DNA of 64,000 nt, taken from NCBI RefSeq assembly GCF_900696085.1, contig NZ_CAADFC020000005.1:124001-188000 (forward strand). Reading direction: 5' to 3'. The notes beneath the pieces were generated by a model. The model did no database searches and was not told the DNA's origin. It saw nothing but the letters and a program-made list of their open reading frames with translations. The translations under genes and the position numbers were made by a program. Of this stretch, positions 44,337 through 53,247 are shown piece after piece. Within the stretch, counting starts at the first letter, position 1; each line of letters starts with the position of its first letter. This stretch comes from Bradyrhizobium ivorense. GTDB lineage: Bacteria > Pseudomonadota > Alphaproteobacteria > Rhizobiales > Xanthobacteraceae.

Positions 44337-44728
44337 ATCGCCCGGCTCGACCGGGCGATCCAGTATCCCAGAGGCGGCAGATGGGAGCACGTCACTATTA
44401 CGTCTACATCCTCGCCAGCCACATCGGCGGCACGCTGTACATCGGTGTGACAAATGACCTCATCCGCCGCGTGGGCGAGCACAAGCTGAAACTCGTCGAA
44501 GGCTTCACCGAAAAGTACGACGTCGTGAAGCTCGTCTATTTCGAGCAATTCGATGACCCGGAGAACGCGATCAAGCGTGAGAAGCGGCTGAAGAAGTGGT
44601 CCCGCGCCTGGAAAATTGCCCTCATTGAGAAGGACAATCCGGGCTGGATTGATCTTTACCCGGAGATTGCCGGTGGCGGCGGATAGGCCTCTGGAATACT
44701 GGATCGCCCGGTCAAGCCGGGCGATGAC
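44334..44728 (+). mobile_element. Intact GIY-YIG gene framed by palindromic arms
   Basis: The left arm 44334-44376 and right arm 44687-44728 are inverted copies (GTCATCGCCCGGCTCGACCG, then CAGTATCCCAGAGGC; and GCCTCTGGAATACTGGATCG to GCGATGAC). Each arm is also a hairpin. Only the GIY-YIG gene lies between. The arm's AGAGG forms the ribosome site of the gene, and the gene stop directly abuts the right arm. The same arms occur without the gene at 38068 and 62292. Confidence 0.7.
44381..44686 (+). CDS. GIY-YIG nuclease domain protein
   Basis: 101 residues. YYVYILASHIGGTLYIGVTN holds the GIY and YIG motifs (here YVY and YIG), then LIRRVGEHKLKLVEGFTEKY with the catalytic arginine, and later FDDPENAIKREKRLKKWSRA with the metal-binding glutamate. 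This is the short single-domain UvrC-like/UPF0213 type found widely in rhizobia. The ribosome site lies inside the left palindromic arm. A partner or target is unknown; the arms suggest it may act on its own flanking repeats. The latter is inference. Confidence 0.85.
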   Translation: MGARHYYVYILASHIGGTLYIGVTNDLIRRVGEHKLKLVEGFTEKYDVVKLVYFEQFDDPENAIKREKRLKKWSRAWKIALIEKDNPGWIDLYPEIAGGGG

Positions 44729-44764
44729 ACCCTCTTTGTGGCTCGAATCTGCTACCAACGGCCT

Positions 44765-46141
44765 ATGACCGCACCTGAAGCGACGTCAGACGTGCCTGCA
44801 ACGCAAAAGCAGACACTAAAGTCCACCTCCTGGCGCGACAGCCTTGCGGTTTACCTGCAACCGCGGGTGCTGATCGTGCTGCTGCTCGGCTTCTCGTCGG
44901 GGCTGCCGCTGGCGCTGTCGGGATCGACGCTGCAGGTGTGGATGAAGGAGGCCGGCGTCGATCTCGGCACCATCGGTCTGCTCGCGCTGATCGGTACGCC
45001 CTACACGCTCAAGTTCCTGTGGGCGCCGCTGGTCGATGCGCTGCATGTGCCGCTGTTCACGCAGGTGTTCGGGCGCCGCCGCGGCTGGCTGCTGTTCTCG
45101 CAATTGCTGCTGATCGCCGCGATCCTGGTGCTGGCGATGGCCGATCCGGCGCGCTCACCGTGGTTTGCCGCCTTTGCCGCGCTGCTGGTGGCAACCACGT
45201 CGTCGACGCAGGACATCGTGGTCGACGCCTTTCGCGTGGAGAGCCTGCCCGAGAGCGAGCAGGCCGCCGGCATGGCGTCCTATGTCGCGGCCTATCGCGT
45301 CGGCATGCTGGTTTCGACCGCGGGCGCGCTGTTCATCGTCAGCGGCTTCGAATCGTCAGGCCTTGCCCGTCCGTCGGCGTGGATGTGGGGCTATGTGGTG
45401 ATGGCGGCGCTGATCCTGATCGGCGCCGTCACTGCGCTCGCCGCGACCGAGCCCGCCCAATCGAAAGGCGCGGAGGCCGCCACGCATGCGCAGAACGCCG
45501 CCGAGCGTGTCGCTCATGCCGCGCTCGGCGCGTTCTCCGAGTTCCTGACCCGCAAGGACGCGCTCGCGGCGCTGGCCTTCGTGGTGCTGTTCAAGTTCAC
45601 CGACGCCTTCTCCGGCACCATGACCGCGCCATTCGTGATCGACATCGGCTTTTCCAAGGTCGACTACGCGGCGATCGTCAAGGGCGTCGGCCTTGCCGCG
45701 ACCTTGATCGGCGGCTTTGCCGGCGGCTTCGTGGCGCGGCGCTATTCGCTGGCGGCCAGCCTCTGGATCGGCGGCGTGGTGCAGGCGATCGCCAACCTCT
45801 CCTTCTCCTGGCTCGCCCATGTCGGCGTCAATCAATGGGCGCTGGCATTCGCGATCACCGCGGAGAATTTTACCAGCGCGATCGGCACCGTGATCTTCGT
45901 CGCCTACCTCTCGGCGCTGTGCCGCAATCCGCTGCACACCGCGACCCAGTACGCGCTGCTCACCGCGCTCGCCGCGGTCGGCCGCACCTATCTGTCATCC
46001 GGCGCCGGCTATGTGGCGCAATATGTCGGCTGGTCGGCGTTCTTCGTGATCTGCGTGCTGGTCGCGATCCCGAGCCTGCTGCTGCTCGCCTGGCTGCAGC
46101 GGCGCGGACATTTTGACGAGCTGGGACCGGTGCGGATCTAG
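44765..46141 (+). CDS. ampG: AmpG-like muropeptide permease (MFS)
   Basis: 458 residues from ATG 44765. GFSSGLPLALSGSTLQVWMK and GTIGLLALIGTPYTLKFLWA are the AmpG signature; SSTQDIVVDAFRVESLPESE follows. AmpG imports anhydro-muropeptides for cell-wall recycling. The gene lies 37 bases after the GIY-YIG element, and a second relic of its start lies upstream at 44279. Its promoter is therefore partly within or next to the repeat. Confidence 0.9.
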   Translation: MTAPEATSDVPATQKQTLKSTSWRDSLAVYLQPRVLIVLLLGFSSGLPLALSGSTLQVWMKEAGVDLGTIGLLALIGTPYTLKFLWAPLVDALHVPLFTQVFGRRRGWLLFSQLLLIAAILVLAMADPARSPWFAAFAALLVATTSSTQDIVVDAFRVESLPESEQAAGMASYVAAYRVGMLVSTAGALFIVSGFESSGLARPSAWMWGYVVMAALILIGAVTALAATEPAQSKGAEAATHAQNAAERVAHAALGAFSEFLTRKDALAALAFVVLFKFTDAFSGTMTAPFVIDIGFSKVDYAAIVKGVGLAATLIGGFAGGFVARRYSLAASLWIGGVVQAIANLSFSWLAHVGVNQWALAFAITAENFTSAIGTVIFVAYLSALCRNPLHTATQYALLTALAAVGRTYLSSGAGYVAQYVGWSAFFVICVLVAIPSLLLLAWLQRRGHFDELGPVRI

Positions 46142-46146
46142 CCTTC

Positions 46147-46232
46147 GTAGCCCGGATGCAGCGAAGCGCAATCCGGGAAACCTATCGGCTTGCACGACTG
46201 CCCCGGATTTCGCTTCGCTGCATCCGGGCTAC
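46147..46232. repeat. GTAGCCCGGATGCAGCG-type repeat, third copy
   Basis: GTAGCCCGGATGCAGCGAAG and CGCTTCGCTGCATCCGGGC with TAC are inverted ends around a loop of about 45 bases, directly after ampG. Confidence 0.8.
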
Positions 46233-46241
46233 GGGCTTCAT

Positions 46242-46377
46242 CCTTCCCCTTCCCCCTGAAAGGGGGAAGGTCGGGATGGGGGTCAGCCGCACGCGCCGAC
46301 GTTCGTGGAGAGACACGATCCCCACCCGCTTTGCCCTGGCGAGCAAAGCGACCTCCCCTTTTGAAGGGGAGGTTAAG
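46242..46377. repeat. Palindromic repeat CCTTCCCCTTCCCCCTG-type
   Basis: CCTTCCCCCTGAAAGGGGGAAGG is a hairpin at the left; ACCTCCCCTTTTGAAGGGGAGGT closes the right end. Interior: GGTCGGGATGGGGGT and GATCCCCACCC. It resembles the CTCTCCCGC family in layout but not in sequence. Confidence 0.65.
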
Positions 46378-46390
46378 ACAGGCGTAGCCT

Positions 46391-46828
46391 CTACTTCGTC
46401 ACCACGCTCCATTTGGTGACGATGGCTTCGCTGACCTGGCCGGCGTCCTGGGCGCAGGCGACCTCGTCGATCTTGACCGAGATTTCCTTGCCGACGAGCC
46501 GCTTGAGCTGCGTGGTCTGCGCGTCGCTGGTGGTGACGAGCTGGAAGGTTTCGGGGCCGGTCTCGAGGTTGCAGAGGCCGTTCGGCGCCGGCAGGCGGCG
46601 CGGCTCGCTGGTGATCTGGTAGGTCGCGACCCGCTTGCCCTGCTTGCCGGCACGCACCCGCAGCGCGCTGAGTTCCCCCGACAGCACCTCGCCGGCATGG
46701 ATCGGCTTGCCGGGCTTCTGCGGCGCCTCGGCCTGCTGTGCCATCGCGCTAGGCGCAGCGAGTGTGCCCGCCACAAACGCAAAGCCCAACGCAAGGCCTG
46801 AGCGCAGGCCGAATCGGTGTGTCGTCAT
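46391..46828 (-). CDS. Exported hypothetical protein
   Basis: 145 residues from ATG 46828. Signal peptide (MTTHRFGLRSGLALGFAFVA to MAQQ). The mature part has two cysteines (NGLCNLETGPETFQLVTTSD and VACAQDAG) that could bond and a VTKWSVVTK end. No family is recognised. A similar secreted protein has no clear link to ampG or recR. Confidence 0.65.
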   Translation of the reverse strand: MTTHRFGLRSGLALGFAFVAGTLAAPSAMAQQAEAPQKPGKPIHAGEVLSGELSALRVRAGKQGKRVATYQITSEPRRLPAPNGLCNLETGPETFQLVTTSDAQTTQLKRLVGKEISVKIDEVACAQDAGQVSEAIVTKWSVVTK

Positions 46829-46978
46829 TTTCAGTGAATCCGTGTCTGATTCGCAGGAAGCGTGAATCACCGTCCCCGAATCGTCATCCAACCCTATCAC
46901 ATTGTTTCAGCGCGACCTTTCGCGATCGCGCTGGCTCGCCTGGCGGAGGCCGCAGCATCCCTCGTCGGAATCGGTTCG

Positions 46979-47584
46979 CTAGAACAGCGTTCGCTGCCGC
47001 ATCGCAGCCGATAGCGTACCTTCATCGAGGTAATCAAGCTCGCCGCCGACCGGCACGCCATGCGCCAGCCGCGTCACCCGCACATTGGCCTCCGAGAGCA
47101 GGTCGGTGATGTAATGCGCCGTGGTCTGGCCGTCGACGGTGGCGTTGAGCGCCAGGATGATCTCGCTAACCTCGGCGGCATGCGCGCGCGCCACCAGCTG
47201 ATCGATGGTGAGGTCCTGCGGGCCGACGCCGTCGAGTGGCGACAGCGTCGCGCCCAGCACGTGATAGCGCCCATTGGTCGCGTTGGCGCGCTCCAGCGCC
47301 CAGAGATCGGCGACGTCGGCGACCACCACGATGATCGAGGGATCGCGGCGCGGATCGGTGCACACCGTGCAGGGATTTTGCGTATCGATGTTGCCGCAGG
47401 TCTTGCAGACCTGGATTTTTTCGATGGCGACCTGCAGCGCCGAGGTCAGCGGCGTCATCAGTGCCTCGCGCTTCTTGATCAGATGCAGCGCCGCGCGCCG
47501 CGCCGAACGCGGGCCAAGACCGGGCAACCGCGCCAAGAGCTGGATCAGCCGTTCAATCTCGGGGCCGGCAACGCTTGCGGCCAT
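46979..47584 (-). CDS. recR: Recombination protein RecR
   Basis: 201 residues. Helix-hairpin-helix [20 protein letters not shown], zinc finger [16 protein letters not shown], and Toprim domain ([38 protein letters not shown]). RecR with RecF and RecO loads RecA at gaps. It is the last gene of the ffs-dnaX-ybaB-recR series. A palindromic repeat lies immediately before its start, so its ribosome site is poor. Confidence 0.96.
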   Translation of the reverse strand: MAASVAGPEIERLIQLLARLPGLGPRSARRAALHLIKKREALMTPLTSALQVAIEKIQVCKTCGNIDTQNPCTVCTDPRRDPSIIVVVADVADLWALERANATNGRYHVLGATLSPLDGVGPQDLTIDQLVARAHAAEVSEIILALNATVDGQTTAHYITDLLSEANVRVTRLAHGVPVGGELDYLDEGTLSAAMRQRTLF

Positions 47585-47586
47585 TA

Positions 47587-47635
47587 GAGTATGATCCGGA
47601 AAAGTGCGAAGCGGTTTTCCGAAAAGATCATGCTC
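47587..47635. repeat. GAGCATGATC-type repeat before recR
   Basis: GAGTATGATC and GATCATGCTC ends with GGAAAAGTGCGAAGCGGTTT between. It is the reverse of the second unit of the repeat at 24825-24926. It begins 3 bases from the recR start codon. Confidence 0.78.
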
Positions 47636-47681
47636 AGACCAAGAGCAATAGAGCGATGATTCATCTTAATCCCACCGCACG

Positions 47682-48002
47682 TTAAGTCGGGCCAAATCCC
47701 GGCGGCAGGCCAAGGCCACCGGTGAGCGCCATCATCTTCTCCTGCATCGCGGTCTCGGCCTTGCGGCGGGCGTCGCCATGCGCGGTGACGAGCAAATCCT
47801 CGAGCACCTCGCGCTCTTCCGGCTTCATCAGCGAGGGATCGATCCTGACGCCCTTCACTTCCATCTTCGCGGTCATCCGAACCGCGACCAGACCGCCGCC
47901 GGAAATGCCCTCGACCTCGACGTTGCCGAGTTCCTCCTGCATCGCCTGCATCTTCGATTGCAGCTGCGCTGCCTGCTTCATCATGCCGAGAAAATCAGCC
48001 AT
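47682..48002 (-). CDS. YbaB/EbfC nucleoid-associated protein
   Basis: 106 residues: [20 protein letters not shown], then [20 protein letters not shown] and [20 protein letters not shown], the usual YbaB sequence. A small dimeric DNA-binding protein found between dnaX and recR in many bacteria. It starts 21 bases after dnaX stops. Confidence 0.95.
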   Translation of the reverse strand: MADFLGMMKQAAQLQSKMQAMQEELGNVEVEGISGGGLVAVRMTAKMEVKGVRIDPSLMKPEEREVLEDLLVTAHGDARRKAETAMQEKMMALTGGLGLPPGFGPT

Positions 48003-48023
48003 GCGTTCGTTCCTGTAGCCAGA

Positions 48024-49856
48024 TCAATCGTCGTCGCTGTCGGAAGTTTCAATCGGGTCTTCGCCGGTCGCATCCTCGACCGGCACTTCGGCGGCAAGCC
48101 GGCGGACCTCGATCACCTTGGTGCCGGGAAACCGTGCCAGCACCTCCTGCACCCGCGGATCGGCCTCCGCGGCGCGCTGGTGCTCGCTGCGCGCCAATTC
48201 GTTCTGCGAGCGCACCGTCGGCTGGCCGGCCTCGTTGGAGATGATCACGGTCCAGCGCCGCCCGGTCCATAGTTCGAGCTTGCGGGAGAGATCAGTGACC
48301 AGCGCGCGCTGGGCCTTCGGCTCGAGCGCGATCTCGAGCTGGCCGTCCTCGATGCGCACCAGCCGCACATCGGCCTCCAGCGCACTCTTCATCATGATGT
48401 CGCGCTTCTCGCCGGCGAGCGCGATCAGTTGCGGAAAGCTCGTGATTCGCAGCGTCGGCGCGGCATCGGGTGCCGAAACCGCCATCTGCGGCCGCGCAGC
48501 CAGATCGGCCCGCGGCCCGCCCTGCGGCGCCCGCACCGGCACCGAGGCCATCGCCGGCATCGACGCGGTCGGCGCGCCGCGCGACGCGGCCGAAGCGCCC
48601 GACGTTGCGGGCGCGGCACCGCCGCCGTTCTGCTCCATCATCATCCTGATGGCTTCATCCGGCGTCGGCAGGTCGGCGACATAGGCGATCCGCACCAGCA
48701 CCATCTCGGCGGCGGCCGCCGGCCGCGTCGCGGTCTGCACCTCGGCGATGCCCTTGAGCAGCATCTGCCACATCCGCGACAGCACGCGCGTCGAAAGCTT
48801 GGCCGCATACTCGCGCGCGCGGACGCGCTCGGTCTCGCCGAACGCGACATTGTCGGCGGTCGCAGGCACGAACTTCACGCGGGTGACGAAATTGACGAAC
48901 TCGGCAAGGTCGGACAGCACCACGACCGGATCGGCGCCGACATCGTATTGCGCGCGGAACTCGGCGAAGGCCGCGGCGAGGTCGCCGCGCGCGAGCGAAT
49001 CGAAGAGGTCGATGACGCGGGTGCGGTCGGCAAGCCCGAGCATCTGCCTGACCGCATCGGCCTTCACCTGACCGGCGGCATGGGCGATGGCCTGGTCGAA
49101 CAGCGACAGCGAATCGCGCACCGAGCCTTCCGCGGCGCGCGCGATGATGCCGAGCGCCTCCGGCTCGACCTCGACGCCTTCCTTGGCCGCGATATTGCCG
49201 AGGTGCTTCATCAGCACGTCGGCCTCGACCCGGCGCAGGTCGAAGCGCTGGCAGCGCGACAGCACCGTGATCGGCACCTTGCGGATTTCGGTGGTGGCGA
49301 ACACGAACTTGGCGTGCTCCGGCGGCTCCTCCAGCGTCTTCAGGAAGGCGTTGAACGCCGCCGTCGACAGCATGTGGACTTCGTCGATGATGTAGACCTT
49401 GTACCGCGCGCTGGCCGGCGCATAGCGTACGCTGTCGTTGATCTGGCGGACATCGTCGACGCCGGTGTGGGAGGCGGCGTCCATCTCCAGCACGTCCATG
49501 TGCCGGCTTTCCATGATCGCCTGGCAGTGCACGCCGAGGTCGGGCATGTGGATGGTCGGGCCCTTCACCGAGCCGTCCGGCTTTTCGTAGTTCAGCGCGC
49601 GGGCGAGGATGCGGGCGGTGGTGGTCTTGCCGACCCCGCGCACCCCGGTGAGGATCCAGGCTTGCGGAATCCGCCCGGTCTCGAACGCGTTCGAGACGGT
49701 GCGCACCATGGCCTCCTGGCCGATCAGGTCCTCGAAGCTGGAGGGGCGGTATTTGCGGGCGAGAACCCGGTAGGGTTTTGCGGCGTCCGCCGCGCCCAGG
49801 TCGAAGCCGCCCTGGCCTGCACCGGACGGATGGGGAGGGTCGCCAGCGTCGTTCAT
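48024..49856 (-). CDS. dnaX: DNA polymerase III subunit gamma/tau
   Basis: 610 residues. AAA+ module with Walker A GVRGVGKTTTAR, Walker B VYIIDEVHML, sensor FVFATTEIRKVPITVLSRCQ. The zinc-binding loop is odd: of the four cysteines normal in DnaX only one remains (LGVHCQAIMESRHMDV). The C-terminal 230 residues are the tau part, rich in alanine and proline, with the alpha-binding region near LALEPKAQRALVTDLSRK. It loads the sliding clamp and links the polymerase to the helicase. Encoded just after the SRP RNA. Confidence 0.94.
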   Translation of the reverse strand: MNDAGDPPHPSGAGQGGFDLGAADAAKPYRVLARKYRPSSFEDLIGQEAMVRTVSNAFETGRIPQAWILTGVRGVGKTTTARILARALNYEKPDGSVKGPTIHMPDLGVHCQAIMESRHMDVLEMDAASHTGVDDVRQINDSVRYAPASARYKVYIIDEVHMLSTAAFNAFLKTLEEPPEHAKFVFATTEIRKVPITVLSRCQRFDLRRVEADVLMKHLGNIAAKEGVEVEPEALGIIARAAEGSVRDSLSLFDQAIAHAAGQVKADAVRQMLGLADRTRVIDLFDSLARGDLAAAFAEFRAQYDVGADPVVVLSDLAEFVNFVTRVKFVPATADNVAFGETERVRAREYAAKLSTRVLSRMWQMLLKGIAEVQTATRPAAAAEMVLVRIAYVADLPTPDEAIRMMMEQNGGGAAPATSGASAASRGAPTASMPAMASVPVRAPQGGPRADLAARPQMAVSAPDAAPTLRITSFPQLIALAGEKRDIMMKSALEADVRLVRIEDGQLEIALEPKAQRALVTDLSRKLELWTGRRWTVIISNEAGQPTVRSQNELARSEHQRAAEADPRVQEVLARFPGTKVIEVRRLAAEVPVEDATGEDPIETSDSDDD

Positions 49857-49970
49857 GCGTCGATCCGCAACTTGATCAATCTCTCGGCAGCCGGCGTGCG
49901 GATAGGAGCCAAAATCGAGCGCCGGGCGCGGAGACCGCCATTCCAGCGCGATTCGCTCGGAAAAACAGGT

Positions 49971-50067
49971 AGGAGACTGACGAGCGACCCGATCCGGACC
50001 TCGTTAGGGCTGCTTCCTTCCGGACCTGACCCGGTTGGCGAGTGGCTCGTCCACCGCCAATCTCCCG
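49971..50067 (-). ncRNA. ffs: Signal recognition particle RNA, small (4.5S) type
   Basis: On the minus strand the highly conserved apical sequence GGTCAGGTCCGGAAGGAAGC is present, flanked by the stem GGGAGATTGGCGGTGGACGA and its pair GCTCGTCAGTCTCC. Length is about 97 bases. The place between dnaX and the next genes is the usual one. The ends are estimated from the stem pairing. Confidence 0.93.
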
Positions 50068-50175
50068 GTCCCTATTTGGGGCCAAAAGCGCCGGAAAGCA
50101 AGCGGCGAGACCAGGGTTTGTGACCGGGGTTTGTGGGACTTGTCTGGGAACAGAGAAAGGCATTATTTGCCCCTC

Positions 50176-50595
50176 ATGCCCGCCGCCAACTGGTCACTGC
50201 ATTCGCAGCTCAAGAAAGACACCATCGACATCGGCGACCTGCCGCTGTGCAAGGTGCTGGTCATCAAGGATGCGCATTATCCCTGGCTGCTGCTGGTGCC
50301 GCGACGCGACGGCGCGGTCGAGATCATCGACCTCGACGAGGTCGAGCAGGCGCAGCTGATGACCGAGATCTCCCGGGTCTCGCGCGCCCTGAAAGAGATC
50401 ACCAAATGCGACAAGCTCAATGTCGCGGCGCTCGGCAATCTGGTGCCGCAGCTTCACGTCCATGTCATTGCCCGGCGCACCAGCGACGCTGCATGGCCGC
50501 GTCCCGTCTGGGGCGTAATGCCGCCGCTGGCGCATGACGCCGAGGAAGTGCAGAATTTCATCAACGCGCTTCGCCGCAAGATCTGGTTGGGTTGA
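50176..50595 (+). CDS. HIT-family hydrolase
   Basis: 139 residues from ATG 50176. The histidine triad appears as QLHVHVIARR, and PWLLLVPRRDGAVEIIDLDE belongs to the nucleotide-binding fold. HIT proteins split or transfer nucleotidyl groups on dinucleotides or phosphoramidates. nudC starts 5 bases after its stop, so the two nucleotide hydrolases are co-transcribed. Confidence 0.9.
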   Translation: MPAANWSLHSQLKKDTIDIGDLPLCKVLVIKDAHYPWLLLVPRRDGAVEIIDLDEVEQAQLMTEISRVSRALKEITKCDKLNVAALGNLVPQLHVHVIARRTSDAAWPRPVWGVMPPLAHDAEEVQNFINALRRKIWLG

Positions 50596-50600
50596 GATTC

Positions 50601-51551
50601 ATGTCTGCATCGAAATCATTTCCGCTCGGGCAACCGGCCTTCGTCACCAATGTGCTGGACCGCGCCGCGCATCTGCGCAGCAACGACGAAAAACTGTTCG
50701 CGCTGGAAGGCCATCGCGAGGCTAGAGCCTATGTGATCTATCGCGACTCGCTGGTGGTGAAGCAGGAGGATGGCGGCGCCCGCGCGCTGCTCTCGCTCGA
50801 CGAGGCCCGCAGCTACGGCGCCAATCCCGGCACGATCTTCCTAGGGCTGCGCGACGGCGCGCCGGTGTTCGGCATGGGCATCGCGCCGCAGGCTGCCGAG
50901 AAGCTGGTCGGCCGCAGCGACGTCGCTGTCACCGAACTCCGCGGCATGGCGATGCAGGGCGTGGTGCCATCCGAGCAGCTCTCGGCGATCGCGATGGCGA
51001 AATCGATGGTGAGCTGGCACCAGCGCCACGGCTTCTGCGCCAATTGCGGCGTGCGCACCGCGATGAAGGACGGCGGCTGGAAGCGCGAATGCCCGAGCTG
51101 CAAGGCCGAGCATTTTCCCCGCACCGATCCGGTCGTGATCATGCTGGTCACCCATGGCGACCGGGTGCTGCTCGGCCGCCAGAAGCAGTTCATGCCCGGG
51201 ATGTATTCCTGCCTCGCCGGCTTCGTCGAGGCGGCGGAGACCATCGAGGACGCGGTGCGGCGCGAGATTTTCGAGGAAGCGGGCATCCGCTGCACCGATG
51301 TCAGCTACTACATGACGCAGCCCTGGCCCTACCCGTCATCGCTGATGATCGGCTGCACCGCGCGCGCCACCAACGAGGACATCGTGGTCGACCGCGCCGA
51401 GCTGGAGGATGCCCGCTGGTTCGACCGCGCCGAGGCGACGCTGATGCTGAAGCGCCAGCATCCGGACGGCCTCGCCGGCCCGCATCCGTTCGCGATCGCC
51501 CACCATCTGCTCGGGCGCTGGGTCCACGACGGCAGCGCGTCAGACAAATAG
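50601..51551 (+). CDS. nudC: NAD(H) pyrophosphatase NudC
   Basis: 316 residues from ATG 50601. Zinc ribbon FCANCGVRTAMKDGGWKREC then CPSC; Nudix box GFVEAAETIEDAVRREIFEE with AG; and the NudC signature MTQPWPYPSSLMIGC. It cleaves NADH/NAD and can remove NAD caps from RNA. Directly after the HIT gene. Confidence 0.95.
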   Translation: MSASKSFPLGQPAFVTNVLDRAAHLRSNDEKLFALEGHREARAYVIYRDSLVVKQEDGGARALLSLDEARSYGANPGTIFLGLRDGAPVFGMGIAPQAAEKLVGRSDVAVTELRGMAMQGVVPSEQLSAIAMAKSMVSWHQRHGFCANCGVRTAMKDGGWKRECPSCKAEHFPRTDPVVIMLVTHGDRVLLGRQKQFMPGMYSCLAGFVEAAETIEDAVRREIFEEAGIRCTDVSYYMTQPWPYPSSLMIGCTARATNEDIVVDRAELEDARWFDRAEATLMLKRQHPDGLAGPHPFAIAHHLLGRWVHDGSASDK

Positions 51552-51630
51552 CGGGAACCGGACATGGTTCTGCCGATTAAATCCCGACATTGTTCTGGCA
51601 GTTGACGGAACCAGCGCGACGGATCCCCGC

Positions 51631-52578
51631 ATGAATTTCCAAGACGGCGCCCCGAAAGTCCCGCCCCGCATTCTCTGCATCGGCCTGCCGGTGCGCGACC
51701 TGACCTTCCGCGTCAATGTTCCGGCGCGCGGCTCCAAGGAGCACGCCACCCACTTCGCCGAGATCTGCGGCGGCAACGCCCTCAATGCGGCGATCGGCAT
51801 CGCCCGGCTGGGCGGCCGCGCCTCGATCTGCGGACCGATGGGCGATTCGCGGGAAACCTCGAGCCGCTACATCTTCGACAAGATGGCGGAAGAGGGCATC
51901 GACACCAACCATCTAATCCACATGCCGGACCTGGTGACGCCGATCTCGGCCATCATGATCGACGAGACCGGCGAGCGGTCGATCGTCACCTTCCGCGATC
52001 CCGACCTGTGGAAGGTCAAGCTGCCGCCGACCGAGCTCTTGCTGGAGGATTGCGCGGCGATCCTGACAGAGAGCCGCTGCGCGCCGTTCTGCACCGAGCT
52101 GTGCGCCGAGGCGGTGCGGCGCGGCATTCCTGTCGTGGTCGACGTCGACCGCGCGATGTCGATGCGGGAGGGGCTGCTCACCGCCTCTTCGCATCTGGTG
52201 TTTTCCAGCGAGCCGCTGCAGGAGACCGCCGACGTCACCGATGACGGCCAGGCGCTGCACAAGCTTGCAAAACTCACCCCCTCGTTCCTGGCCGGCACGC
52301 GCGGGCCCAGGGGCACGATCTGGCTCAACGAGCAGGGCGAGCTGGAGGAGACGGCGGCGTTCCCGGTCCACACCGTCGACACGCTGGGGGCCGGCGACGT
52401 CTTCCACGGCGCGTTTGCGCTGGCGGTCACCGAGGGGCAGGAGCTGCGCCAGGCGCTGCGCTTCGCCTCGGCCGCCGCAGCGCTGAAATGCACCCGTCAC
52501 GGGGGCGCCTATGCCGCACCGCAACGTGCTGAAGTTGAAGCGTTTTTGAGCCAGCACGCCGAGGCCGGGCCGGCCTGA
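51631..52578 (+). CDS. PfkB-family sugar kinase
   Basis: 315 residues. The N-terminal GGNALNAAIGIARLGGRASI and the C-terminal DTLGAGDVFHGAFALAV, with the catalytic aspartate in GAGD, define the ribokinase/PfkB fold. The substrate is not clear. It stands 79 bases after nudC and 61 bases before the Lrp gene's promoter. Confidence 0.92.
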   Translation: MNFQDGAPKVPPRILCIGLPVRDLTFRVNVPARGSKEHATHFAEICGGNALNAAIGIARLGGRASICGPMGDSRETSSRYIFDKMAEEGIDTNHLIHMPDLVTPISAIMIDETGERSIVTFRDPDLWKVKLPPTELLLEDCAAILTESRCAPFCTELCAEAVRRGIPVVVDVDRAMSMREGLLTASSHLVFSSEPLQETADVTDDGQALHKLAKLTPSFLAGTRGPRGTIWLNEQGELEETAAFPVHTVDTLGAGDVFHGAFALAVTEGQELRQALRFASAAAALKCTRHGGAYAAPQRAEVEAFLSQHAEAGPA

Positions 52579-52615
52579 CCGGCCACGAACCGCTTGCGTT
52601 AGAAGATTTTTCTAT

Positions 52616-52641
52616 ATATGAGGGATATCAATCCTTCATAT
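52616..52641. promoter_or_regulatory. Near-palindromic Lrp-type operator
   Basis: ATATGAGGGAT and ATCCTTCATAT are imperfect inverted arms (20 of 26 bases symmetric). A -35-like TTGCGT lies at 52594 and a -10-like TATGAG at 52617 with 17 bases between. The palindrome covers the -10 and start region of the following Lrp gene. Self-regulation is common in this family. Confidence 0.45.
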
Positions 52642-52654
52642 GGAACTTTCTTCT

Positions 52655-53155
52655 ATGACTGACCTTGCCACCGTTCATGTTTCCGACAGCCGCCGCCTTG
52701 ACGCCATCGATCGCAAGATCCTGACCGTGCTGCAGGAGGACGCCTCGCTCTCCGTCGCCGAGATCGGCGACCGGGTCGGGCTGTCCTCGACGCCGTGCTG
52801 GAAGCGCATCCAGCGGCTGGAGGCCGACGGCGTGATCCTGCGCCGCGTCGCCCTGGTCGACCAGAACAAGATCGGGCTCGGCATCTCGGTGTTCGTCTCG
52901 GTCGAGAGCGCCGATCATTCGGAGGCCTGGCTGCGCAAATTCGCCGACGCCGTCAGCGCCATGCCGGAGGTGATGGAGTTTTACCGGATGGCCGGCGACG
53001 TCGACTACATGCTGCGCGTCGTGGTCGCCGACATGCAGGCCTATGACGTCTTCTACAAGAAGCTGATCTCGGCGGTGCCGCTCAAGAACGTCACCTCGCG
53101 CTTTGCGATGGAGAAGATCAAGTCGGTGACCGCGCTGCCGGTGCCGCCGGCGTAA
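52655..53155 (+). CDS. Lrp/AsnC-family regulator
   Basis: 166 residues from ATG 52655; ATG 52640 is also possible but has no ribosome site. Helix-turn-helix LSVAEIGDRVGLSSTPCWKR, linker, then the RAM effector domain GISVFVSVESADHSEAWLRK onward. Lrp proteins bind amino acids and control their metabolism. No adjacent metabolic gene makes the ligand evident. The near-palindrome at the start suggests autoregulation. Confidence 0.92.
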   Translation: MTDLATVHVSDSRRLDAIDRKILTVLQEDASLSVAEIGDRVGLSSTPCWKRIQRLEADGVILRRVALVDQNKIGLGISVFVSVESADHSEAWLRKFADAVSAMPEVMEFYRMAGDVDYMLRVVVADMQAYDVFYKKLISAVPLKNVTSRFAMEKIKSVTALPVPPA

Positions 53156-53247
53156 AGCGCACACGCACGCTGCCGGCACGCGCCCTGAGGTCGTGCCCCG
53201 GCGCAGCATTTACCTGAAGTTAGCGACGTCAGCGATATCTTCCCGCC

